Positions 44,165-60,118 of a stretch of 64,000 bases of DNA are shown in pieces. Made by a program: the position numbers and the translations under genes. The notes beneath the pieces were generated by a model. That model saw only the letters and a program-made list of their open reading frames with translations. It ran no database searches and was not told the origin of the DNA. Source of the DNA: Nemertoderma westbladi (Eukaryota > Xenacoelomorpha > Nemertodermatida > Nemertodermatidae); NCBI GenBank assembly GCA_032718475.1, contig JAUCBJ010008430.1:54947-118946 (forward strand). The letters run 5' to 3'. Position 1 is the stretch's first letter, and every line of letters starts with the position of its first letter.

Positions 44165-44340
44165 TAATGATGCAGGTGCAGCATCGCTGGGAACCCTGCG
44201 CCATCACGGAGCATACGACTTGGGGGATTCCCGACCCGGACTGGGGGACACCCGACACAGACTGGGGGAACCCCACATGGATTGGGTGGCGCCAGACATG
44301 GACTCGGAGGCGCCAGACACGGACTGGGGGGAACTGAATA
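44165..44340. repeat. Short GGACTGGGGGACACCCGACA-type tandem repeat
   Basis: Five to seven diverged ~24-bp copies with GACTGGGGG and CCCGACA/GCCAGACA. GC-rich compared with the AT-rich DNA beyond 44345. Confidence 0.7.
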
Positions 44341-44661
44341 CTTGAAATATTTGATATATTTAAAAATTAGATTCTCCTTCTACTGTAGATACCGAGATAT
44401 AGCAATTAATTTGTAACACGCCATGAAAATATTACTCATTTCCCATCGAATCACAGCTTATTGTGAAATTAAATAAATTATTCTAACTTTAACTAATTTG
44501 CTACTTACTCTTCCCTACTCTTCACTACTGTTCCTTTTGTTTGGCTTGTGTTATGCAATTTGCGCGGAATTTCCATGAATAACATAATATACGCAACTTT
44601 ATGGTTTTTTTGCTAGATTGACTCGACTATATCTTTTATTAAAGAACTGAGTAACAAAAAG

Positions 44662-45552
44662 TACGCATTTAAGGGGAGGGGGGGGGGGGGTTTCTTATTC
44701 TGTACATGTCTCCAATGTGGTTGAAAAATGCATAGAAAATTATATACCATCGAAAAGAGACTCATCAAAATGCATAAAAATTTGAAAAAAAAACTTTTTT
44801 GGCGCCTCAGAACGGCCTGCGTGAGATTTTACAAATTTCACTAAAAAGATAACTCCTCTGTTATTTTCCAGTATTATTTTCCGATACCACATTTTTTTGG
44901 AACCAGTTCATTTTCATCATTTTCGTTTTCTTTCTGATAATTGGCAATTTTGTAAAAAAAAATACAATTTTTTTTAAAAAATGAAAAAACCCATGTCTTT
45001 TTGTAATTTATCACAAAAAAATGGGGAAATATTATTAAATTAAGAAAAGTGAGTGAAATCTAGTGAAGCTAGCTGATGAAATTACCTTTCATATAAAGAA
45101 AAAATTGCAAAAACGGTCAATAAATGGCGGTGGAGTAGGCATAAGACTAGCCTAGTATTTTTCGTGCGAGAAAATGCCATTCTGAGATAATCGCCTTCCA
45201 AGTTTAAACCTTCCCGCACGTACAGTATGTATCGTGTAAACGTATCTGTATGGGGTCTGGTGTTGGTTAACAGTGTTTGACATGAAGGAAGCACATCACC
45301 GAGCCAAAATTATATTTAAGGGGGTTTTCGGGGTCGCTGATTTTTTTCCGGTGTCAGTTTTAATAGGTCTTACATTTTGACAGACAGATTGTCATACAGA
45401 TATTCCACGATAACTCGTGAACTAAGAGATCTCTCTAAGCCGTCTTAGCAAATCTGCTCTAGTTACATTAAAAAACAAAATTTCTGAAATTTTTAACGAG
45501 CGGAGGGCTACCCCCCCCCCCCCCCCCCCTTAAGAATAAAATTGCGTATTAC
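44662..45552. mobile_element. Poly-G/poly-C-bordered repeat element
   Basis: The left border TACGCATTTAAGGGG and a G-rich run (44673-44690) face an inverted right border: a C19 run (45511-45529) followed by TTAAGAATAAAATTGCGTA. The interior is AT-rich with T/A homopolymers and no open frame of note. Non-autonomous element is an inference from the inverted ends. Confidence 0.45.
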
Positions 45553-45559
45553 ATGGGAA

Positions 45560-46257
45560 AAAAATGTAGAACATTTTTTTTCCGTATTCTCTCGACCCAA
45601 TATTAACCTCACTGACGTTCGGTAAATAAAATGTCCGAGAATGGTGAAAAAAAGTTATACTATTTTCCCATGTAATATATAATTATTTATTGTGATGCTA
45701 AAACATATAAATTTCTTCTATGGCTTCTAAAACATATTATATAATTATTATTTTCGAATAGATTAATTTTACAACACAATTTTAGATCACGAAAATATTA
45801 ATTGGTCTCAAATCACAACCGAGAAATAAATCCTTAGCTTTGGAACCTCGAAGACGGTGGGATATTTGGCCTTATGGCAGAGCCAAACGGCAGAGCAACT
45901 AGTGGGATGCACGCCGCAACATCAGCCAGCAGGCTGTTTAGATTTCTAAAAATTATTTTGTGTAGAATGACGTTATCTGCATCTCGTGGGTTGCTCTTTA
46001 AGGGGTGTCCACACTTCATAAAAGTAGCAAATGTTAATTGTGTAATTTTGAATGTTCTGTTGATTTCGAAACTGAAAAAATGATCGATAAGTTGTTTCAA
46101 TTACTGTTACTTAGGGTTACCGGTACCATTTATAAAATATATTTACCACCCAAAAAATTAAATTTTTAATTATGGTGTCATCCAGATAGTTCAAGCAAAA
46201 AGACCGCGCATATTGGTCGCATATGAAATTAACTGTCGCAATAAAGAACTGTACAAA
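45560..46257. other. No recognised gene
   Basis: AT-rich. The short opposing frames at 45834-46100 are not supported by any family or splice signals. Confidence 0.5.
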
Positions 46258-46970
46258 GCACATGTGTTAACTTTCGTTTATTGTTTTGGTTCCCCCAACA
46301 CGCCTATGTAACCTGCTCCCTTACTGACCTGCTCCTTTAAAAAACAATGGGACCTAACGCTCTTTGTGACCTAACTCTCTTTGGGACCTAGCGCTCTTTG
46401 TGACCTAACGCTCTTTGGGACCTAGCGCTCTTTGTGACCTAACTCTCTTTGTGACCTAACGCTCTTTGTGACCTAACTCTCTTTGGGACCTAGCGCTCTT
46501 TGTGACCTAACGCTCTTTGGGACCTAACGCTCTTTGTGACCTAGCGCTCTTTGTGACCTAACGCTCTTTGGGACCTAGCGCTCTTTGTGACCTAACTCTC
46601 TTTGTGACCTAACTCTCTTTGGGACCTAACGCTCTTTGTGACCTAACGCTCTTTGGGACCTAGCGCTCTTTGTGACCTAACTCTCTTTGGGACCTAGCGC
46701 TCTTTGGGACCTAACGCTCATTTGGGACCTAACGCTCTTTGGGACCTAACGCTCTTTGGGACCTAGCGCTCTTTGTGACCTAACTCTCTTTGGGACCTAG
46801 CGCTCTTTGGGACCTAACGCTCATTTGGGACCTAACGCTACTTTACCTCTTTGCTTTGTACAGGTCCCAAAGAGCGTTAGGTCCCATTGCCATTTAAAGG
46901 AGCAGGTTACAGAGGTGTGTTGGTGGGAATCAAAACAATAAACGAAAGTGCAAGATGTACAAGATTATGC
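46258..46970. mobile_element. Foldback element with 18-bp tandem array core
   Basis: The left arm (about 46258-46368) and right arm (about 46862-46970) are inverted repeats sharing ACTTTCGTTTATTGTTTTG, GTAACCTGCTCC and an AATGGGACCTAACGCTCTTT block. The left arm has one small extra duplication. Between them, about 27 copies of an 18-bp unit (GACCTAACGCTCTTTGGG with TAGCGC, AACTCT and TGTG variants) fill the centre. Two units have an extra base (CTCATTTGGG). The array unit is itself the innermost part of the arms, so the array grew out of the arm sequence. No coding capacity. Confidence 0.88.
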
Positions 46971-49252
46971 AGGTTACTTAATTGGGTCTTTGTTTTGTAC
47001 TCACCCCTAAGAACTTGGTAATTTTGCGTCATTAACTCGTGTCACCACAACTTTTTGATTAGGACTGCATGTTTGTCTGGTAAAGGACGAATCTGTTTTA
47101 AGTAGTTAACTAGAGGCCGTTGAAGCAAGGTGAATAAACTAGGTATAAGCTAATCCCGTAACCACTACTGAGTTCATATCTTTTACTCGTTGCGCTCGTC
47201 CTGCACCCATATGCATACAAGCATATCACACAAACTCCGATACAGCACTTAATGGAGGATAGAAGAATAATATTTAGAGTTGTAAAATGTGTGTCGGAGT
47301 GTGTCAGAAGATACATACTCATTATTTTCTACCCCAGACTTCCACAAACAATTTAATGATATCATTATCCCATCGCTAAACACTGTCCCAACGATTAGCA
47401 AATCGTTTGTAAATGACATCCATGGCAATGCCCTTTGATCTATAATCCTATATTGGTTTCACAACAGTACATATTTTAATCCCACTGCTTTCCCCAAATA
47501 TAGTATTATAAGTTTTATTATATTATTGTGATGATTGTTACCCAGAATTATACGTATAAAACCTCAATACAACAATAAAGTTGTTATATTGTAATAAAAT
47601 TGCTTAAGAGAATTATTAAATCGTTATGATCTGGTATTTATTATTAATAATTAATATACAATTAATTAATTAGCAATTAATATAATTAATTGCAAAGGAT
47701 ACTTTGAGCATACAATTGTTGCAAAAGAACCTAATTACGGAGTAATTAGTGCCTCATTCATCAACAATTATGTAGAAATAATTAACCCGAAAAAGTTAAT
47801 AAATTATAAATTGCAAATTTTTGTTGTTAACGGTTTTCACCAAAATAATAATTTAAATAATAATATTTATTATATTAAATTACATTTATTATATTCACAA
47901 TAACACACTTAAATAATTTATAGTTAAACTCTAAATGGAACAGTAACATTAAGCTACAAGAGTGACCATCATAGAGCCAAAACAACACTCACCAAAAATT
48001 ACCATTTTCAGAAAAACTAAACAAAAACTATCTCATTTGACTCAGTGTGGATAGGGATCCAAAAACAGAGGGCAGGGAAGATGTAATGAGTGATTTTAAA
48101 ATAGGGGCTGGCTATCAGAATATAATTTTTTCATGAGCAGAACAACACATGCAAATTAACTTTAATATTTTTAGCTGTATGTGGGTTCGGTTGTTTTGCC
48201 TCTGATATTTTACAATTTTAATGTTGCATGTATAGTTCTGGTTCTATAGTCACGATTGTAGCTTCATTCTTTAGGTAGGGGTTCATCAACACAGCAGTTT
48301 CAGTAATTTAAATATTTCTAGGCTAAACAAAACAGGAAAATACATAATTTGTCTAATTAATTACAAGGAAGTTTTTTACAATAATTGTTATACTAATTGC
48401 ACCATTTCGATTCCAACAAACTATTTTTCATTTATGACTAACCATCATTGAGTTAATTTATTTACTGTATTAATTGTTTCAGTATGGAGCGCAGCTTTGT
48501 CAATTCGGTTGTTGGAAGTTCTGATGACTCCGAGGTAACCAAATGACCTTGTTATATTATCACTCAATAATTATAATTATTTTGGCAGTAAACAAGGGTT
48601 TTTGGCCATTTTTCACTTGTTTAGGCCAAAAAACTGGTTTAAGTTGGTAGCGAGGGAAGTAAATTTTTTAATTCAACAGTGATTGGCTGATGGCTGATTA
48701 ATTTTTTGAATTCGTAAGAGCAGTGAAACTCAATCCATTCAGCTATCATTGATCTTACAGATCACCTGTTATTTGCGTTGATTTTCTACTAATGGAGAGG
48801 GACGAATTTTGATATTTTTACACACATTACAGTTGATGTTGGCATTCTGTATTTTTGCATGCAAATACATAGATGTACTTCAAAATCTTTACTTTCAAAA
48901 ATTTTTTTTTCAGAAACTTCAAAATTGTTTCGTATATATCAGGCGCAGTATTGTACATAAGACCTTTTTTGTTTATGTCTATGCTATTTTTACTGTACAT
49001 AGGACTATTTACTCCAAGATATCAGGCAGTTATTGTTCATATGATCTCAGAACGTTATTGGTAAGTTAAGTTAGGTCTCATAGGACCTCTGTATGAGTAT
49101 AACTCTGAAAATGTCACATTGGACCTTTTTATGCTCAGCCCTTCAATTATTCTTAGCCAAACAATTTTTTCGCGATGTTGTGTAAATTCCGAATTTACAA
49201 ACCTGAACTCAACCAAAATCGATATATCGACAATTGTACAGTGGTAGACGTA
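46971..49252. other. AT-rich sequence without a convincing gene
   Basis: Mostly AT-rich. Possible short exon at 48483-48534 (see findings). Opposing frames at 48809-49069 are AT-rich and lack support. Confidence 0.5.
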
Positions 49253-49267
49253 GGTTGCTAGGCAACC
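49253..49267. promoter_or_regulatory. RFX X-box-like palindrome
   Basis: GGTTGCTAGGCAACC is close to the RFX-family X-box (GTTGCC-n-GGCAAC). No gene start is recognised nearby, so function is unproven. Confidence 0.3.
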
Positions 49268-50825
49268 TTATTACAAGCAAAATAATATAATCTGCATCCA
49301 ATAAAGCATAGCGGTCATGCAATATAATGTGCCGCTATACGGTATCCTAAGTAACACAGTAACAACAGCTACTGAGGTATTATAGACCAGTGTAGGCCTA
49401 TTATTAATAATAATAATACGATGAATGGGAAACTGAAAGTATAAATACCAAATTCTTTAAAATGATGTCATTACAATATCAAAATTATACAAAGTTACAT
49501 ACAATAATAATAAATTATAATAATAAATTATTTATTTATTATTTTAACGAACTGACGTTATCAAGAAGTTAAGAAGTTAATATTATTATTAAACGTTTGA
49601 ATGTATATTATTAGTATTGATGAAAAGAACAGGAAATATATTATTCAATCCAAAAAAAAAGCAAGATTGGCATTTAATGCACAAAGTTATAATAATACTT
49701 TTCCACACAAATTAGTTTAATTAAATTATACATCCATAGATCAAGAGTTTGTATCTTTGATATTTTTAGCAATAACTTATTAAGTTACATACAATTATTG
49801 AGCCACATTTTATTACCTAAAATGTTTTAGTAAAATCATCGTGGTTAAACCTTACTAAGAAATCGGACGAAAAAGAAAGGTACATCATATACAAAACTAC
49901 GACAAGGTATATAATAATTGTTGAGCACTAGTTGACGGAATGTGGTTATAGAATTTCAGCACTTCAAGATATAAGAATCCGGATGAACATAGAATCAGTT
50001 ACGTATCGCATTGCAACAACTTGCGTTACGCAGTTCACGTGGCTCTAATGGGGCGCTGTCATTTACAATTTAAACAAAAATTAAAATATATTAGCGACTT
50101 TAGTAGCGTATCGGAGAATGCAAATTAAATTGAACAGATACCACACTGAAAAAACGCTATTTAATTATGTATTTCTGAAATTGTTTTCATACAAAATCAC
50201 AAAAAATTTATTATACCCGTTGGAAAACCCACTGGGTCCAAATGGAGATGGCGGGGTAGATGATGTATTATCTATGACAGGAACCCTAGACGCCATGGAG
50301 TTTAACCTGCGCGCTGATATACAACTATTTAGGATGTGTGTGGTTGCTGAATAGCGACTCTTCCTTTTATCAGTCGACAAATATTATATCAGATCCGAAT
50401 GTTAGAAATTAACGTTTTTTATTATAAATAATATATTATTTTAGTTTTCCCTTATCCACTCACAGACTCGCACTCACCAACAATCATTGTAACACACAGT
50501 TTTGGTAGAGGCGATATTTTTTACATAATTATATACGTCATTGTTCATAAAATACCACTTTAAAAGGTTATTACTCGCGATACGAGCGATAAGGCCGTAA
50601 AAGTTTTATGTGCTAAACATGAACTATGGCAAATCTTATTTTATTTATTTGTAGGGAATTATTTGTAATTATGCATACAGTATTTAAATATTCTAGAACA
50701 TCCTTGTAACATGAAAGCCCGACATGTTAATTATAAAGTTAAAAACCAAATTAGCGTAGAGGGTAAACACGTTGAGTTACAAGAGTATGGGTCGTTGGTT
50801 CGATTCTCACCTATTCAATTTTTGT
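49268..50825. other. AT-rich sequence, no recognised gene
   Basis: No domain, splice-bounded exon or RNA gene identified. A 78-codon plus-strand frame at 50118-50354 has no recognised family. Confidence 0.5.
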
Positions 50826-50877
<52 letters not shown>

Positions 50878-50883
50878 GGGGGG
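50826..50883. repeat. Poly-G run of 51, plus six
   Basis: An uninterrupted G tract of about 51 bases, one T, then six G. It lies in AT-rich DNA about 0.5 kb from the 3' end of the LIMK gene. Length may be inexact because such runs are hard to sequence. Confidence 0.9.
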
Positions 50884-51363
50884 AGGCTATTACATACGGA
50901 TTATTTACATGCCGGTAATTGTTTTGTCAATCATAAACATCTCCTTCTACTTGATAATTTATAACTAAATGATTGATTTAATTATTAATTTAATATGTTA
51001 CAAATACTTTTAAATAATCGTTAGAAAAAAATAGAAAGTTAAAGATAAACCTATAGAAACTAATCAGAAGCAAATTAATTATCAAACATACAAATTAAAG
51101 AATATTAGCAAAATGTAAAACTACAGAAATTATAAATAGTATATTCATTACAACTAAGTTATGGCTAAATATTTGTTTGACTAACACTCTATATTAGCGT
51201 AGCACCCTCATATTAATAAATCACAATGCACAATTAATTCTTTCATATTATTATTACTGGTACAATCCATACTGAGTCAGTTTACTGTTAGAAATTAAAA
51301 TATATTGTTACTCTAATAATATTAGCGGCACAATAGAGAGAAGAAGACCTTAAGGGGACATAA

Positions 51364-56154
<4,791 letters not shown>

Positions 56155-56174
56155 CCCCCCCCCCCCCCCCCCCC
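56155..56174. repeat. Poly-C run of 20
   Basis: Uninterrupted C tract in otherwise mixed sequence. Confidence 0.95.
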
Positions 56175-56996
56175 AAAGTTGGTTATGAGGCGAGATTATT
56201 ATTGGTAATCTCGTATCCCCAACTATATTGATAAAACGCCACTGGTCCCATTCTAAGGTGGATAGTGTAATGGAATTGAATCCGCTTACAGTATACAACG
56301 CTTAGGATGAGTCAGTGAGTGAGAGCTGGTGTTTGTCAGCCACGGGATGCGCAGTAGTACCTGTTTTCTTGACGCCGCCTGGATAAAATGCAGCAGCTGC
56401 TAGATCGAGATTTATTTTGGTCCCTTTTTCCACAATCCCGGCAGCCTGGCTATTTAACAATTTAACATTAGTCCAGTAGTTACAGTTTACAGAAGCGCGG
56501 ACTGTGTTGCTTTGCTAGTTTTGCTACTGTACATATATCAGTATATGGCACTAGCAGTAGCCAGTAGACCTTACATAACAGATGATGATAAGGGAACAAA
56601 CATTATGGCCCTACCGAATTCATCGAAAACCATCTTATCAGTCTGTCAGTCTGCCCTTTTTGTGAATTTATGTTTATTAGTTTTAATGAATGAGAAATCT
56701 CAAAGCTAAACAGTAGAACCCGTACACAACATAATTAAATCCATTACTTGAAATGCGAAATTGAAATTAGAAAATAAGACCAAAAGTTGTGATTTTTAGA
56801 GACGTTTAGATACCATCAGTTCTTCAACAGTCTCCGTTTAGAGGGCAGCATGTCTAATCATTAATGTACACCCATTTCTTTGCTTTTAATCCGTTCAATC
56901 TGTAACTTGGCAGATTGGCACTAGACCATTAGCTGTATTAAAATAATCCGTCTGTAGTTCTCTAGTCTCCCACTATATGGCGAAATCAGGGCCGGA
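56175..56996. other. No recognised gene
   Basis: Mixed AT-rich sequence. A TGTAGTTCTCTAGTCTCCCA block near 56951 is related to two blocks in 59530-59740. Confidence 0.5.
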
Positions 56997-57863
56997 TTAA
57001 GGTTATCAGGGCTGTGGGCTGAGTAATAAAAAGGGCCGTTTCCGTACGACGGCAGAAAAATAACATGAAAAACTAAAAAGCAGTAATTTGCAAATTTTGA
57101 CCAAAATTTATTACATTCTTACGAATTCCGCCATTGCGACGGTTGTTGTGAAGCAATAATTTTAAGTAGTTTTAAACTAACCTGCTAATCAACTTTCGAG
57201 CTAATTTAGTTAACCTTGTTTATACTCTACATTACATAGCCGAAATTTGACTGGCTCTTTAAATGATGGCTCGATGCCATTTTGTTTGGTTTGGTGAGAA
57301 ACAAATACGATATTATCAGTCTATATTGGCCATTGACAATTTTGACGAATTTAATTTCTATTAAATACTCCTAATAATAAACGATAAAGTGAAGATTAAA
57401 ATAAGTAAAGTAAAGATTTAGGGCTTCCCTCCTTGCGTTTACATCAGCAGTTAAATTAGTGGAACTAGTCACTCCTCCCTAGCGGCTGACAGAGGAAATA
57501 TAAAAGTCTGTCAGTGAGTAGAAATTCGAAACCTCTGATAGACTAATTATACCGCTAGACAAAAGGCTTACCTACAGTTTATAGACTTTATAGCTTGTTG
57601 TACTGTACATTGTAAACGCGAGCGAAGCGAGCAGGAATTCTTTAAAACGTTCATAACTTTGTGATATACAATGGAAGTTAGGCACCGAGCTTGGACCTTT
57701 TAAGGATTATTTTGTAATACTCATCCACTCATCGGTTATTTTCGAATTTAGTGCCCCTTCCAAGCTCGGCTACAATTTTGTAAGTTTTTGAAAGGACCGG
57801 TTCAGTCGCTTGGGCCGTGGGCTGCAGCCCACACAGCCTCCCCCTTAACCCTATTAAACCCCC
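56997..57863. mobile_element. hAT-like MITE, right end eroded
   Basis: The left end CAGGGCCGGATTAAGG, followed by GGGCTGTGGGCTG, faces an inverted right end (GGGTTTAATAGGGTTAAGG, then GGCTGTGTGGGCTG). CAGGG starts and this length suit non-autonomous hAT elements. The last bases of the right end run into the poly-G at 57864. No coding frame. Confidence 0.55.
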
Positions 57864-59375
57864 GGGGGGGGGGGGGGGGGGGGTCAATATGTCCCCTGCC
57901 GTGTTTTTTTTGTTATAACTATGAAACAAACGCAGTTGTGAATCTGAAATTTTATGACTTTTCCTAAAAATATATTGTCTTCCTAATAATCAAAACGGTT
58001 TTCAAAAATATTTGGAAGTTTTCGAGACATAGCCTCACCATTTTTTAACCCTACTTTTGGCACTCTTTTGAGGCGTTTTTGAAAATTATATTTCATGAAA
58101 TATGATTTGTAACATCTCTATTTTTGATTTACACCGGTTTTTTGGTGTTTACAATTAGATGGAATTCATATAAATAAATTTAGAAATTTCAAACTTGTTT
58201 TTTTCGGCGTGTGCCAATTTTGGTGCCAGCACAGCATTTTGAAATATGTCAATCTTGTAAATTGACTGTTTAACCTGTTTTTTGCGCAATAGGGATGAAA
58301 ACGAGATGCACCAGGAGTATCAAACTTCTATTTTTCGGCGCTGTGTGCAAAATTTGGTGCTAGCACGAAATTTTGAAAATCCATTCAATAGTTCAATTGC
58401 TTGTGACAACTTACTGTATTTCTCGCGTTTTAGAGGTTTATGGCGGTTCTGAATTCAGTGGAAAAAAATATAATTATCAAACTTAGAGATCTCAAATTTG
58501 TATTTTTCGGAAATGGGTGCAAAAGTTTGTGCTAGCACCAAATTTTTAAAGCCATCAAATATATAAATAGATTGTGTCAACTTGTTTCCTGCGTTATACG
58601 GGTTTGTGAGGGTTCTGAATTCAATGGAATAAGTAAAAATTGCATAAGAGTTTTCAAACTTGTATTTTTCGCAGCTGGGTGAAAATTGTTGTGCCAGCAC
58701 CAAATTTTTGAAAATAAGCAAATTGATCATTAGATATTATCATCTTGTTTCTTACGTCATACGGGTTTATGAGGGTCCTGAAACCCATGGAATCAATAAA
58801 AACCGCACTGGACATCTCAAACTTGTACTTTTTGGTGATGGGTACGAATTTTGGTGCTAGCACCAAAATTTGCCATATTACGCCGAAAAATACGATTAGC
58901 AATGATCTCGCAAATTAGAAATGTATTCCATTAAAATCAGCGCCCAAGAAAACCTAAATAGGTGAATTTATAGCATCGTATAAGTGAATTAACAATTTTG
59001 TGTTCAAACTGAAAAGTGCTGGTTACTTATTTTTTTCATTTTTGCCAACGTAGAGGACTAAAACAACCATTTACCAAGCAGATTATTTTTAAATATTTTC
59101 CAATGGATTTTTGGATTTTACGCACCAGAAAACCTGTAATGAACGACAATTAGCCGAAAATTGTAACTTTCAAATTTTATGAAAATTGTAATGAAACTTG
59201 TAATTTTGATGCCCGAAAATAACCACCCCAGTACATATTTTCAAAATTTTTTTTTTCGGTCGGGTTCAGACTAGTGAGGTCTACGTACAGACAAAAACAT
59301 TTTACGTTTTCGTTGAAATTTGTAGATTTTAGAGGGGGGGGGGGGGGGGGGGGGGTCAATATGACCCCATCCCGG
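57864..59375. repeat. Poly-G-headed repeat, two copies of the head
   Basis: G20 at 57864-57883 and G22 at 59334-59355 are each followed by GTCAATATG(T/A)CCCC and a CCCGGTATTTGT/GCCGTGTTTTTT-like block in the same orientation. They therefore look like two copies of one element head. The DNA between holds the ~165-bp array below and no gene. Confidence 0.6.
58195..58875. repeat. ~165-bp tandem repeat, five units
   Basis: Five diverged units with landmarks near 58200, 58333, 58503, 58663 and 58828. Each has CAAACTTGTATTTTTCGG-like sequence, a short variable stretch, then the palindrome GGTGCTAGCACC (or GGTGCCAGCAC) and AAATTTTG. Open frames on the minus strand reflect the repeat. Confidence 0.88.
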
Positions 59376-59399
59376 TATTTGTGCAACATTTTATAGCCC

Positions 59400-60118
59400 G
59401 GTACTACTGTAATAGTTTTAATCCAGGCCTGGGCGAAATGCCTGAAAGTGAAATCCTCCGTTATTTATAATCTTTTCAAACTAAAACATATCAGATATGT
59501 GCTAGAACACATCATGTCTCTTTGTGGGGTCAAGTAAATGGACTGTAGTTCGCAAGTCTGCCGGTAGAGGGCACAGGTCGATATGTACAGTATGAAAGTG
59601 ACAACCTTCCCCATTTCATTGACCTTAAACTGCAAAATCTTGGAATATATGTAATCAGACTACATGTTGCGTCCTTGTGAAGAAGGTCATTGGTCCGCAG
59701 TTCCCCAGTCTGCCGCTAGTGGGCGAAATATCAGAAAAGGAAAGCCTTCCACTGTTTCCCTGATTGTGTATAATTTTTAAGTAAGATAAGATAAGATCGT
59801 TCTTTTATTACTGTAACAATAGGCCTACTTTAGCGTGCTTCGAATAGTGACACCAAAGGCAGTACAAAAGAGAGTACTGATAGTTACGTTAATAAGCGTC
59901 AGTCAAAGGCTGTCCAAGACAACCTGTTAGTACAAATACAACTATAACATACTAAAAGACTACATACACAGTATAATTACATAAAATTAATACTAATTAA
60001 ACACCAGTATCGATGCATATGTTATCAAACTCAGGAAGCCTTACAGCTTCTAACAGCTTTACCATTTAATTTATCTGCAACGCTGCCAGCGGCGTCCGCC
60101 AATTCCATATCAATAATC
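59400..60118. other. Dispersed non-coding repeat, duplicated
   Basis: Blocks near 59545 (CAAGTCTGCCGGTAGAGGGC) and 59705 (CCAGTCTGCCGCTAGTGGGC) are a ~160-bp tandem duplication, related to a block near 56955. No gene. Confidence 0.6.

Noticed and set aside
45834-46100. Opposing frames of 88 and 69 codons
   Set aside because: Each is the shadow of the other, with no recognised domain.
50118-50354. 78-codon frame with an acidic, Gly-rich middle
   Set aside because: No family, no convincing splice borders and no neighbours to support it.
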